A DNA stretch of 64,000 bases. Origin: Bacteroidales bacterium. Lineage in GTDB: Bacteria > Bacteroidota > Bacteroidia > Bacteroidales > UBA1402. Numbering within the stretch: position 1 is the stretch's first letter; the number at the start of each line of letters is the position of its first letter. This document shows positions 1 through 8,312 of this stretch, in pieces. The notes below the pieces were generated by a model, which made no database searches, was not told the DNA's origin, and worked only from the letters and a program-made list of their open reading frames with translations. Location of the stretch: contig JAFUIP010000014.1 of NCBI GenBank assembly GCA_017468435.1, forward strand, positions 62,001 through 126,000, in the 5' to 3' direction. The translations under genes and the position numbers were made by a program.

Positions 1-658
1 CCAAGGTGTCTCCCGGTTTGATAATCACGGTTTCCAAAGCATATTGCGTATTGGAGCTGATGTTTTCGTATGTAATCATCACACCCTTAGGATCGCTGGT
101 GGTTCCTGAAGTATAATTGATCAAGCACAAATCTTCTTGGTTATCCTTCGGAAAATCAACATCTTCTTTGCTGATGCCATTAGGATATTTTGCCTTGAAA
201 TCAGCATCCCAATTGGCATGAGCCGCAGCAATCTGTTCATCGCGAGAGTGAAGCAAGCTGAAATCCTTCATAGAGATAATGGCGTGCAAGGCAGGCATTT
301 CTTCAGGATTCAAGGTGCTGAAAATACGAGGATTAACAATAAACAACTTAGCTTCTGAGTGATTTACCAAGCCATGAATGCTTTCGGGCTTAAAATCGGG
401 CAAAATAGACACCACCACACCTCTACAAGCTGCAACCGCCATGAAACTCAAAGCCCAGTTGGCACAGTTACCGGAGCAAAGCGCAATTTTATCACCTTTG
501 TGCACGCCTATAGAGTCGAAAAATACGTGCAAGCGATAAATCTCTTTCGAAAAAGTAGCATAAGTGAGATGTGTATCTCCGTCAATGTCGCTCATGACGG
601 GCTTGTCCCAATAAGACTTGATGGATTCTTCCAAATAAGCCAAGAAATGTTTACTCAT
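1..658 (-). CDS. AMP-dependent acyl-CoA synthetase, N-terminal part (gene runs off the window)
   Basis: The first 219 residues of a protein of the ANL (AMP-binding) superfamily, which activates fatty acids to acyl-adenylates and then acyl-CoA in the cytoplasm. Translating the minus strand from the ATG at 658 gives MSKHFLAYLEESIKSYWDKP, a typical N-terminus for long-chain-fatty-acid CoA ligases of Bacteroidota. The phosphate-binding signature YTSGTTSDPKG lies at about residues 185-195. The rest of the protein is outside the window, so substrate chain length cannot be judged. A well-formed promoter lies 43-73 bases upstream of the start. Family certain; exact substrate unknown. Confidence 0.88.
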   Translation of the reverse strand, partial: MSKHFLAYLEESIKSYWDKPVMSDIDGDTHLTYATFSKEIYRLHVFFDSIGVHKGDKIALCSGNCANWALSFMAVAACRGVVVSILPDFKPESIHGLVNHSEAKLFIVNPRIFSTLNPEEMPALHAIISMKDFSLLHSRDEQIAAAHANWDADFKAKYPNGISKEDVDFPKDNQEDLCLINYTSGTTSDPKGVMITYENISSNTQYALETVIIKPGDTL

Positions 659-700
659 AAATCTTCAATATATATGATTCTGTTAGCAAAAATTGATGCG

Positions 701-731
701 CAAAAGTAGTACCCTGCTCGGGTATGAACAA
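701..731 (-). promoter_or_regulatory. Bacteroidota promoter for the acyl-CoA synthetase gene
   Basis: On the minus strand a TTG (complement of 729-731) is followed after exactly 20 bases by TACTTTTG (complement of 701-708), matching the phylum's -33 and -7 boxes. Transcription would start near 694, giving a short leader before the ATG at 658. Confidence 0.7.
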
Positions 732-833
732 GATGCTCGTAGGCAATTGTGAGAAAATATCCTATAAAGTGGTAAAAATTCTTATTTTGGGATAAATGAA
801 CTTCCGTTTTGATGTTTTCATCGATAAAAATTG

Positions 834-841
834 TAGTTTTG
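834..841 (+). promoter_or_regulatory. Likely -7 box for rubrerythrin
   Basis: TAGTTTTG fits the TAnnTTTG -7 consensus and lies 33 bases before the rubrerythrin ATG. A TTG at 809-811 could be the -33 box, but the 22-base spacer is longer than usual. The box also argues against the upstream in-frame ATG at 796 as the start, because that ATG lies before the presumed transcription start. Confidence 0.5.
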
Positions 842-873
842 CAACGAATTGTATCACTATTAATTTATCTAGT

Positions 874-1446
874 ATGAGTATCAAAGGAACAAAAACCGAA
901 CAGAATTTGCTGAAGGCTTTCGCAGGTGAATCACAAGCCCGCACTCGTTACGACTATTTTGCCAGTGTAGCAAAAAAAGAAGGATATGAACAAATTTGTG
1001 GCATTTTCCAAGAAACGGCTCTGAACGAAAAAGAACACGCAAAAGTATTCTTCAAGTTCTTGGAAGGTGGCGATGTTACCATCACGGCTGCTTATCCTGC
1101 CGGTAAAATCGGTACCACCATCGAAAACCTGGAAGCTGCTGCCAACGGTGAAAACGAAGAATGGAGCATTCTCTATCCCGAATTTGCCAAAGTGGCCGAT
1201 GAAGAAGGTTTCCCCGAAATTGCCGAACGTTTCCGTCAGATTGCAACCGTAGAGGCTCATCACGAAGAACGCTATCGCAAATTGCTGAAGAACGTGTTGG
1301 AACATACCGTATTCAAAAAAGACGGTAAGGTATTCTGGAAATGTCGCAACTGCGGTTTCGTTACCGAAGACATCGAAGCGCCTCAATTATGCCCCGCTTG
1401 CAAGCATGCACAAGCTCACTTCGAATTGTTGGCCGACAATTTCTAA
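874..1446 (+). CDS. rbr: Rubrerythrin
   Basis: A 190-residue rubrerythrin, a cytoplasmic non-haem iron peroxidase that reduces hydrogen peroxide in anaerobes. The N-terminal 140 or so residues form a ferritin-like four-helix bundle with the expected diiron Glu residues ([29 protein letters not shown]). The C-terminus is a rubredoxin-like iron knuckle pair, FWKCRNCGF and [12 protein letters not shown]. The start is placed at MSIKGTK, where rubrerythrins usually begin; a longer in-frame ATG at 796 would add 26 unrelated residues upstream of the promoter box. The gene stands alone with its own promoter and a strong terminator. Length and both metal sites are normal. Confidence 0.96.
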   Translation: MSIKGTKTEQNLLKAFAGESQARTRYDYFASVAKKEGYEQICGIFQETALNEKEHAKVFFKFLEGGDVTITAAYPAGKIGTTIENLEAAANGENEEWSILYPEFAKVADEEGFPEIAERFRQIATVEAHHEERYRKLLKNVLEHTVFKKDGKVFWKCRNCGFVTEDIEAPQLCPACKHAQAHFELLADNF

Positions 1447-1502
1447 ATTGCATGGTCTTCAGACCAAAAAGACGCTCGGCCGTCAAGTTGCAACAAACCA
1501 TA

Positions 1503-1536
1503 AGCGAGTCGCTTTGCAGCGACTCGCTGCTTTTCT
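1503..1536 (+). terminator. Rho-independent terminator after rubrerythrin
   Basis: A perfect 10-bp stem (AGCGAGTCGC at 1503-1512, GCGACTCGCT at 1519-1528) with a six-base loop, followed by a T-rich run at 1531-1536. Confidence 0.88.
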
Positions 1537-1596
1537 AAATCCAATCTGTCCGACCATCAAAAACACCTAATATAATACAAATAATGTAATTTTATT

Positions 1597-1626
1597 TTGC
1601 TTTTGGGAATTTTTATATCATCTTTG
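1597..1626 (+). promoter_or_regulatory. Promoter of the toxin-antitoxin operon
   Basis: TTG at 1597-1599, a 19-base spacer, and CATCTTTG at 1619-1626, one base off the TAnnTTTG consensus. It is positioned 21 bases before the toxin start. Confidence 0.6.
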
Positions 1627-1646
1627 CACACCAAAACCTTGAACGA

Positions 1647-1943
1647 ATGAGAATCATTGCACACAGAACCTTAGTTATGTTCTATACAAAGTATGCCGAT
1701 GCCAAAAGCGCCATCGAGGAGTGGTTTCACAAAACCGAAAAGGCAAATTGGGAATCGTTTGCCGACATCAAAAAGACCTTCAATAGTGTTGACGCCGTAG
1801 GCAACCAAAGATTTGTGTTCAACATAAAAGGTAATGACTACCGACTTGTGGCTTTGATTAAGTTCAAAATAAAAATGGTTTACATTCGTTTTATAGGTAC
1901 ACACAAAGAATACGATAACATTAAAGATTGTTCAGAGCTATGA
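1647..1943 (+). CDS. higB: HigB-type mRNA interferase toxin
   Basis: A 98-residue toxin of the HigB_toxin family (RelE-like fold), which cleaves mRNA on the ribosome when not held by its antitoxin. Recognisable features are the N-terminal MRIIAHRTLVMFYTKYADAK, the central WESFADIKKTF, and the conserved C-terminal block with VFNIKGNDYRLVALIKF and IRFIGTHKEYD. Length and spacing are those of intact family members. The stop codon overlaps the next gene's start (ATGA), so toxin and antitoxin are translationally coupled, with the toxin first as in higBA loci. Probably functional, since no residue looks lost. Confidence 0.92.
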   Translation: MRIIAHRTLVMFYTKYADAKSAIEEWFHKTEKANWESFADIKKTFNSVDAVGNQRFVFNIKGNDYRLVALIKFKIKMVYIRFIGTHKEYDNIKDCSEL

Positions 1944-2308
1944 CACGCATTGAATCAGAAAAACAGTATCAGGCAGCAATGGCTCGTATCGAAGAACTTT
2001 TGCCGCTTGTAACAGAGGATACTCCCGAAGACGATATCCACTCTGTAGAATTGGTGCTTTTATCAAATCTTGTGGCAGATTATGACGATGCTCATTATCC
2101 CGTTGAGGCGCCAAGCCTAATTGACGTCCTTCGTCTTCGCATGTACGAAATGAAACTCACGCAAAAAGCAATGGCCGATTTGATTGGCATCTCGGCATCT
2201 CGCCTGAACGAAATCCTTACAGGAAAACGAGAGCCCACCCTACAGGTGGCACGAGCTATCTGCATCAACTTGTCTATTGATGCAGCCATAGTGCTCGGCG
2301 TTTGCTAA
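1940..2308 (+). CDS. higA: HigA-type antitoxin with XRE helix-turn-helix
   Basis: A 122-residue antitoxin and autorepressor paired with the upstream HigB. The N-terminal half (EKQYQAAMARIEELLPLV) is the helical segment found in this subgroup and probably contacts the toxin. The C-terminal half is a Cro/C1-type helix-turn-helix, with LTQKAMADLIGISASRLNEIL as its core. The ATG at 1940 overlaps the toxin stop by four bases, the usual coupling, so I prefer it to the in-frame ATG at 1928. The operon ends in a good terminator. The pair may stabilise the accessory region that follows, which is inference. Confidence 0.92.
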   Translation: MTRIESEKQYQAAMARIEELLPLVTEDTPEDDIHSVELVLLSNLVADYDDAHYPVEAPSLIDVLRLRMYEMKLTQKAMADLIGISASRLNEILTGKREPTLQVARAICINLSIDAAIVLGVC

Positions 2309-2330
2309 TTAGCAATTCAGAAAAAACAAT

Positions 2331-2363
2331 ATTCCCAAAGATGAATTTCTTTGGGAATTTTTT
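2331..2363 (+). terminator. Terminator of the higBA operon
   Basis: An 11-bp perfect stem (ATTCCCAAAGA at 2331-2341, TCTTTGGGAAT at 2348-2358) with a six-base loop, running straight into six T residues. Confidence 0.88.
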
Positions 2364-2512
2364 GTTATTGTTCCAACCTTCGACGAAAAACGCTCGACTT
2401 CGTAGCCCTATACCATTATACTTTGGCAGATGATAAACCTAACTGCGTCGATGGTGTCGGCATCGATTTAAGAATCAGTGTAACAATAATCGCGTATTCA
2501 ACCTTCAGGTGC

Positions 2513-2557
2513 ATACGAAAATCGTCGGTCGCTAATTACGATCGACGATTTTCGTAT
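2513..2557. repeat. Long inverted repeat in a gene-free stretch
   Basis: The 280 bases between the higA stop and the next gene hold no convincing coding frame. They contain an inverted repeat with perfect 15-base arms, ATACGAAAATCGTCG at 2513-2527 and its complement at 2543-2557, extendable inward to 19 pairs with one mismatch. A second smaller hairpin, TATTCAAA at 2564-2571 with TTTGAATA at 2578-2585, sits beside it. Neither is followed by a clear T-run, so they are not typical terminators. Confidence 0.8.
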
Positions 2558-2589
2558 TCGGATTATTCAAAGAATTATTTGAATAGTTG

Positions 2590-2907
2590 CTATCTTTTAC
2601 GATAAGTTAATGTCTCTCCGTCGATAAGTAGTTTTAATGTAGAACTATTCAATGAAATCACCTTCCAAAGACCTGCTCCCATTATCCAAATCCTACCATC
2701 CTTATATTCGTATTCAAGTGGCACACCATTGAAAACATCATACTTGTTGTAGATTGTTAGCGTTGTTACGGTAAATTTTAATGAGGATGAAGAGTCAATG
2801 GGATAAGATTCTCCATCAATCTGTATCTTGACCAAATCCCAAGTTCCTATTAAGGCAGATGTTGTTGAGTCGTCTTTTTCGCAGCTGCCCAATATCAGCA
2901 TTATCAA
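2590..2907 (-). CDS. Small lipocalin-like lipoprotein, start missing or non-standard
   Basis: About 105 residues. The visible N-terminus reads LIMLILGSCEKD, the end of a lipoprotein signal peptide with its lipobox cysteine. The body (IGTWDLVKIQIDGESYPI, then a C-terminal LKLLIDGETLTYRKR) resembles the short lipocalin-like lipoproteins common in Bacteroidota. No ATG begins the signal: the frame is open only from a stop at 2923-2925, and the first usable start is TTG at 2907, which leaves an abnormally short signal with no basic residues. Either initiation is unusual or the 5' end was lost where it abuts the preceding gene, whose stop lies at 2931-2933. Function unknown. Confidence 0.5.
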   Translation of the reverse strand: MIMLILGSCEKDDSTTSALIGTWDLVKIQIDGESYPIDSSSSLKFTVTTLTIYNKYDVFNGVPLEYEYKDGRIWIMGAGLWKVISLNSSTLKLLIDGETLTYRKR

Positions 2908-2930
2908 TGCTATTAATAGTGGTTATTTCC

Positions 2931-3572
2931 CTACCTAATTCTCTTTATTTCTTTAATGATATAAGATTGTAAATGGTCCGCTTTTTCTGCGATTTCTCTT
3001 AATCCAGCATATGCATTTTCTAATTGTTTATTAGATAATACTGCCGAGTCTTTTACATTATCCTCAGATTGTTTATCATATACACTACAATCGTTTAATA
3101 TATCCAAAAGAGTATCCACAATAGACCTTATACGAATAAAAAGTTCACATTCATCGTAATCTAACATATTGTAATATTTTTCGGTACTATTAATCGAGTT
3201 CTCAATGCTATACAAGTAATTTTGAAGTTTTTGTAATGATTCATATTTCAATTTACAATTATCATCTCTATCCTCATCTAATATCAACTCTTCTTTGTTT
3301 GGATAAGTTGTTTCCGAGATAATACGATGTAAACGTTTGACTTTGTCATAAATCTGCCATATGTGTCTACGCCTTTCTATCCTGTTTTTCATAAGAGAGG
3401 TAATGGCGTAAATCATATAACCACCCAAATAGCCAAAAGAAAGATTGGTAATAATATAACTCACATTACAACATAAATGTTTAGGGTCATAACATTTAAG
3501 GTATATAATAACAGCCAAAGCAATAGCAGCAAATAAATGTAAAAATAAATTAGGATTTAAATTCTTATTCAT
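2931..3572 (-). CDS. Two-helix membrane protein of unknown function
   Basis: 213 residues, not recognised as a named family. The N-terminus has two hydrophobic helices, about residues 9-25 (LFLHLFAAIALAVIIYL) and 36-60 (SYIITNLSFGYLGGYMIYAI). A basic stretch (KNRIERRRH) and a long, charged, probably helical cytoplasmic part follow. The codons are AT-rich compared with the housekeeping genes nearby, which suggests acquired or fast-evolving DNA. It lies 94 bases downstream of the giant leucine-rich-repeat lipoprotein gene, with a hairpin between, and just upstream of the small lipoprotein. It may be an accessory of one of them, but nothing in the sequence proves that. Confidence 0.65.
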   Translation of the reverse strand: MNKNLNPNLFLHLFAAIALAVIIYLKCYDPKHLCCNVSYIITNLSFGYLGGYMIYAITSLMKNRIERRRHIWQIYDKVKRLHRIISETTYPNKEELILDEDRDDNCKLKYESLQKLQNYLYSIENSINSTEKYYNMLDYDECELFIRIRSIVDTLLDILNDCSVYDKQSEDNVKDSAVLSNKQLENAYAGLREIAEKADHLQSYIIKEIKRIR

Positions 3573-3612
3573 AATCGTAAAGTTTTTAAGTTGGCAATAC
3601 GGTCCTTTTTAA

Positions 3613-3642
3613 GGTTGGTGGTGGAAAATCCAACCACCAACC
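3613..3642. repeat. GC-rich hairpin just downstream of the leucine-rich-repeat gene
   Basis: On the minus strand GGTTGGTGG pairs with CCACCAACC (nine bases each), enclosing TTGGATTTTCCA, which can pair further with a one-base bulge. It begins 25 bases past the stop of the long minus-strand gene. No T-run follows, so it is not a standard intrinsic terminator. It could stabilise the mRNA end, or be the downstream hairpin found next to variable repeats of diversity-generating retroelements. Confidence 0.75.
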
Positions 3643-3666
3643 GTTGTTAAATCGTTAAATAGTTAA

Positions 3667-6600
3667 TTAAAAAGCGAGGACAGCACGCACATTGTATGTG
3701 TTATTCTTACCGTAGAGGCTGCCGTGTGAATTACCATTACTGAAATACAATTCGTATGCGCCGTCGTTACTGTACTCAGTAGAAGACCAATAATCTCCTG
3801 TTCCGAGTGAGGTATAACCATTTGCCGAGAGGGTTGAGTTAATGGCTGATTTATTATTATAAATTGTTTTTAACTCATTATATGCAGGGAGGTACCACCC
3901 ACCAGTACCATAGTCTGCGCACCACTTGAAAGCAGGATACTTGCTTAAATTGGGGTTGAGTGCCTTGATAGTATTCATATTTGCCATACCATCATCATTA
4001 TTTCTTGCATTTGTGGTAATCTTCTCAGTACTCCAAGCAAGTCTAGTTTCAGTAACTGACACCATCTTGCCATTCTGTCCACCATTGGCAATCTCACATA
4101 CAACTCCGCCATTAAACCAAGGAATATATTGACCAACCTTATAAGGGTAACCATAGCTATTACCTGCATTATCATAGACTTCTACACCGCCCATATCAAA
4201 GTGAAGGTAATCATTTCGAGTTGTAAATTTATCACCAACAATGATTGTTTTAAGGTTTGTATTATTGCATAATTTCACATCTGTCAATGCCGTATTTACT
4301 ACAAATGTGATTTCTCCGATTGACAATCCCTCGGCGTAAAGTTTCACCAACGCTGTATTGTATTGTATATCTACCATCGAAATCTCCGCATTGTTGCTTA
4401 CATTGAGATAAGTCAGTGCCGTATTGCTACGGATATTGAGAGCAGAGAGGAGGTTATTTGCAATATCAAACTCCTGCAAAGCAGTGTTTGCCACGACATT
4501 GATACGAGGCAACTTATTGTCGTTACAATAGAACTTCACAAGCGAGGTATTGTTCGATACATCGAGGGTTGTGAGGGAGTTGTTATTACAAATAAGCGAT
4601 GTAAGAGCCAAGTTCTTAGTAACATCGAGCGACTGCAACTTACACTTTTGCACATCGAGCAATTCAAGAGATGTCAATTTTGAAACATCAACACCTTCCA
4701 ATGCGCTATTGCCCGACAAAGTAGCATTAACTGCTGGCGAGTAGAATACCAACGAAGTAAGTGCGGTATTGTTGGTTACGGCAACATCGGTAAAGTCACC
4801 ATAAAATTCAAGGTCGGTAAGAGTAGGTGTATTCTTTACCGTAAACGATGTAAACGGAGTGAATTTAGCAGTGAAATAGAAGTTGTCAGCCTGAGTGTAG
4901 TTATCAAGCGTAATTGCCGTACCGCTGATTGCATTGGTTGTAACGCCCTGCAAGTTGAGATACTCCAACGCTGTGCAGTTATCGAGGTTGATATGCTCGA
5001 TAGGGTTAGCGTTACAAGTGAGGGTGCGGAGTTGCTTAAGGTTTGGCAAATTGATAGTAGTGATGTTGTTGTTCGAGCAGTTGAGGGTTACAAGGTTTGT
5101 ACAAGACTCCAAGCCCGTCAAATCGGTAACGCCCTTGCCAGAGCAGTTTACCATAGTGATATTGTCTGCCTCAACGATTGAAATCTCACCATCACCATCG
5201 TCGTCGTAGCTGTTAACGAGGTATGTCTTTAATGCCGCATCGGGGATATTTAGACCGCCATTATTATAATAGGTAGAGGTGGTGTTGTCCTTGTTGATTG
5301 CGACTGCATCCTGCTGTGCATCGTCCTTCACCCACAGCTTAACGAGTGCGGGGTTACCAGAGCAATCGAGGGTTGTAAGAAGGGCATTGTTGCTGATGTC
5401 GAGCATTGTGAGCGCATTGGTCGAGCAGTTGAGTATCTGCAACTTCGATGCAGGAACGATATTCAGCGCAGTCAGACCGTTCTTCGAGCAATCGAGGTCG
5501 GTGAGTGCCGAGCAACCTGCAAGCGAGAGTTCTGCAAGGTTATTTGCCGAGCAGTTGAGGACAGAGAGCGAAGGCTGATTACCCAAATAGAGTTTGGTAA
5601 GCGAGTTGTCGTTACAAGCAAACTCAACGAGAAGGTTACACTTGGTAACATCGAGAGTAGTAAGTGCGTTCTTCGACACATCGAGCGTTGTGAGCGCAGT
5701 GTTCTTGCTGAGGTTGAGGCTCTCGATATGGTTGTTCGAGCAGTTCAACTCGGTGAGCAGAGTGAGGTTCGCAACATCGAGCGATACCAACTCATTTTTG
5801 AGGCAGAGCAACGATGTGAGTTGCTTATTCTGCGACACATTGAGCGAAGCGAGTTTGTTGATAGATAGATTGAGCGAGGTCAAGCCCTTCATCTTGCTAA
5901 CATCTACGGTTGCGAGTTTATTGTTCGAGAGGTCGAGCGTTGTAACCGTTGCTGGCAAAGCCACCGACTCCAACGAATTGGTAGCAGCCAAAACGGTTGT
6001 GAGCTTGGTGTTGTTTGCAAGGTCGAGCGATGTAATCTTGTTGTAAGAGCAGTCGAGCGACTCGAGGTTTGTGAAATACTCGATACCCTCCAACGATGTG
6101 ATTTGCGGAATGGTTGCAGATACATCAAGCGAGGTGACGGTAACAGCCTCGTCAGACGAAATCTCGCCATCACTATTTGCGTCATACTTCTCCAAAAGCA
6201 CAGCCTTAAAGTTTGCATCGGTGAAGGCAATGTTGTCGGTAGTCCAAGGCACCATATTTACATACTCCGAAGCCACCTGATTGTTGCCGTCCGACACTTG
6301 CACACGAACATTTGCCGAAATCTCGCTGCGGAAGAATGCCTCGTCAAGAGCCGCACCTGAAATCACTACGGTCAGGATACCATCCTTTGCGGTCGCTCCT
6401 TCGATAGCAAGGTTTATGAACTCGCCCGCAGCAGCACGAGTAAGAGTATAAACAGCCTTTGCGCTGAGTGCGCTCTCCCAAACGGCAACAAGTTCGGATG
6501 CAGTCGATGCGGGCTGCAACTCAAAGTCGAGGGTAGCGGTGCCAGCGGTAATCTTACCACCACTATTGGTGTAGTACATGGTTGCTTTACCATCAGCATA

Positions 6601-8256
6601 CTTAGGAACAAAGCTGATGGATTGAATACGAGCCAAGATAGCGGCAACTTGCTCCTGCAATGTAGCGATGTCACCTTGAATATTGTAGATAGAAACCTTG
6701 ATATTCTTAACCTCCTTCTCCAAAGCTGCAACACGAGCAGTCAATGCCTCGATGGTTGTGTTGATGGTTGCTACCTCTTCTGCCAGAGCGTCACGCAACT
6801 CGCCATTGAGAGTTGTGATGGCGGTTTCGATAGCGTTTTTGTAGGCAGTGGTAATTTCTTTGGTGGTTTTAACCAGCTCCTCCTGCAAGGCAACGATGTC
6901 TGCAGCATTGGTTGTAATGGCGGCCAAATTGTTGGCAATAGCCGCTGCGTTGTTAGCTATCTGGGCAGCATTGGCGCTGATGTCAGATGCATTTTTAGAG
7001 ATTGCTGTCGCGTTGGTCACAATAGTCTGTGCATTGGTGCTAACTTGGGATTGCAACAGGGCAATGGCAGCTTGGTTATCCTTGATGAGAGCATTATTTG
7101 CTGCAATCAGCGATTTGTTCTCGGCAATCAGTTCGGCATTAGACTCAATGACGGAGTCGTTGTTAAGTATTGCTAATGCATTTTTTCGAATATTTTCGGC
7201 ATTTGCCTCAATTGTGTTTGTGTTGGAGATAATGTCGCTGGCGTTCTGAGCCACCTCCTCTGCAAGTAACGAAAGATTATCTTCAAGGTCTGCAATGAGC
7301 TTGCTGTTAGCGTTCACCTTCTTGTTGATAGCACTATCCAAGTCGGCAATCACTCCTTCCATGTATTCCTGCGAGGCAGTAATTTTATCCTCCAATGCCG
7401 TTTGAAGCACTTTCAATTTGGCATCGGTTTCGGCAATGGTGTAGTAGCCCGCCAACTGTTTGTTCACCCACTCTTTCATAGATGTTTCAGCGATGGCAAT
7501 AGACTCTTTAATAGCTTTTGTATAGGCTGCCGTTATCTCTTGGCAGGCAGTAGAGATAGCCGAGGTATAGTCTTGAGTTATTTCGGTGGCGATAGACTTG
7601 ATTAGGTCGTTTTTGATGGGCTCGATAGCTTTGCCAAGCTCGTCCTTAACGATTTGTTCAATGCCACTTTCCAATTTTGCTATCGAAACGTTGACAGCTT
7701 CAATATCAACCTTGATTGTTGCAACCTCGGAAGCCAGACTGTTGTACTGATCTAAAGTCGCAAAGGTTGCCTCAACCCAATCTTTTGTGGCAGATATCTC
7801 CGAATCTACGTACTTTTTAAGCTCGGCAATCTTGCCTTCCAACTCTGTATCCCTTGCTTGCAGTTGCTCAATAAGGGTGCTGAGGGTTGCAAGTTCCGCC
7901 TCAATCTCACTCTTAACGCCCTCCAATTGAGTGATAAGAGCCGCAATCTCTGCATCAAAATCGGCTTCGAGACTCTTTTTCATCTCGTCAATCTTTTGAT
8001 TGGTCGCTGTAATGGAGGTTGTCAAATTAGCAGCCTGTGTTTGCAGTGCAAGGATGTAGTTTTTCAAATCGGAATCAGCCTTCTCCAAGTTAGGAATGCA
8101 GGCCCTGATAGCGGTAATTTGTTGCTCAATCGTTGTGATTTGGTTGTTTTCAAAATCATCGAGACGATTTTCAAGAGAATCGATGCGATCGTTGATTTCG
8201 CCACATCCTGCCAACATTACCAATGTGGCAAGAAGCAAAGAAAAAAGCTTTTTCAT
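3667..8256 (-). CDS. Giant surface lipoprotein: coiled coil, leucine-rich repeats, Lcl/C-type-lectin-like C-terminus
   Basis: 1529 residues. A lipoprotein signal ends at Cys18 (LVMLAGC). Residues about 20-560 are coiled coil, including heptads with Asn every seven residues (NASDISANAAQIANNAAAI), a pattern known from trimeric stalks. A beta-rich domain follows (about 570-690). Two EF-hand-like loops, DANSDGEISSDEA and DDDGDGEISIVEA, each precede a block of leucine-rich repeats of the LDCSNNxLTxLDVS type. The last 165 residues form an Lcl (DUF1566-like) domain of the C-type-lectin superfamily, with GGWYLPAYNELKTIYNN, YWSSTEYS and the terminal VRAVLAF. The design is a long stalk with a ligand-binding tip on the outer membrane. 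No promoter was recognised. The partner is unknown, and the tip could be a diversified binding domain (see findings). Confidence 0.9.
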   Translation of the reverse strand: MKKLFSLLLATLVMLAGCGEINDRIDSLENRLDDFENNQITTIEQQITAIRACIPNLEKADSDLKNYILALQTQAANLTTSITATNQKIDEMKKSLEADFDAEIAALITQLEGVKSEIEAELATLSTLIEQLQARDTELEGKIAELKKYVDSEISATKDWVEATFATLDQYNSLASEVATIKVDIEAVNVSIAKLESGIEQIVKDELGKAIEPIKNDLIKSIATEITQDYTSAISTACQEITAAYTKAIKESIAIAETSMKEWVNKQLAGYYTIAETDAKLKVLQTALEDKITASQEYMEGVIADLDSAINKKVNANSKLIADLEDNLSLLAEEVAQNASDIISNTNTIEANAENIRKNALAILNNDSVIESNAELIAENKSLIAANNALIKDNQAAIALLQSQVSTNAQTIVTNATAISKNASDISANAAQIANNAAAIANNLAAITTNAADIVALQEELVKTTKEITTAYKNAIETAITTLNGELRDALAEEVATINTTIEALTARVAALEKEVKNIKVSIYNIQGDIATLQEQVAAILARIQSISFVPKYADGKATMYYTNSGGKITAGTATLDFELQPASTASELVAVWESALSAKAVYTLTRAAAGEFINLAIEGATAKDGILTVVISGAALDEAFFRSEISANVRVQVSDGNNQVASEYVNMVPWTTDNIAFTDANFKAVLLEKYDANSDGEISSDEAVTVTSLDVSATIPQITSLEGIEYFTNLESLDCSYNKITSLDLANNTKLTTVLAATNSLESVALPATVTTLDLSNNKLATVDVSKMKGLTSLNLSINKLASLNVSQNKQLTSLLCLKNELVSLDVANLTLLTELNCSNNHIESLNLSKNTALTTLDVSKNALTTLDVTKCNLLVEFACNDNSLTKLYLGNQPSLSVLNCSANNLAELSLAGCSALTDLDCSKNGLTALNIVPASKLQILNCSTNALTMLDISNNALLTTLDCSGNPALVKLWVKDDAQQDAVAINKDNTTSTYYNNGGLNIPDAALKTYLVNSYDDDGDGEISIVEADNITMVNCSGKGVTDLTGLESCTNLVTLNCSNNNITTINLPNLKQLRTLTCNANPIEHINLDNCTALEYLNLQGVTTNAISGTAITLDNYTQADNFYFTAKFTPFTSFTVKNTPTLTDLEFYGDFTDVAVTNNTALTSLVFYSPAVNATLSGNSALEGVDVSKLTSLELLDVQKCKLQSLDVTKNLALTSLICNNNSLTTLDVSNNTSLVKFYCNDNKLPRINVVANTALQEFDIANNLLSALNIRSNTALTYLNVSNNAEISMVDIQYNTALVKLYAEGLSIGEITFVVNTALTDVKLCNNTNLKTIIVGDKFTTRNDYLHFDMGGVEVYDNAGNSYGYPYKVGQYIPWFNGGVVCEIANGGQNGKMVSVTETRLAWSTEKITTNARNNDDGMANMNTIKALNPNLSKYPAFKWCADYGTGGWYLPAYNELKTIYNNKSAINSTLSANGYTSLGTGDYWSSTEYSNDGAYELYFSNGNSHGSLYGKNNTYNVRAVLAF

Positions 8257-8312
8257 TGTATGTAAGTTATTTAGTTAAGTGTTTTTTCTAAAAACTTACC
8301 GTAGCAACTCCT

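Noticed and set aside
2351..2605. 84-codon plus-strand frame after higBA.
   Set aside because: It starts inside the terminator and runs through the inverted repeat; composition and context do not support coding.
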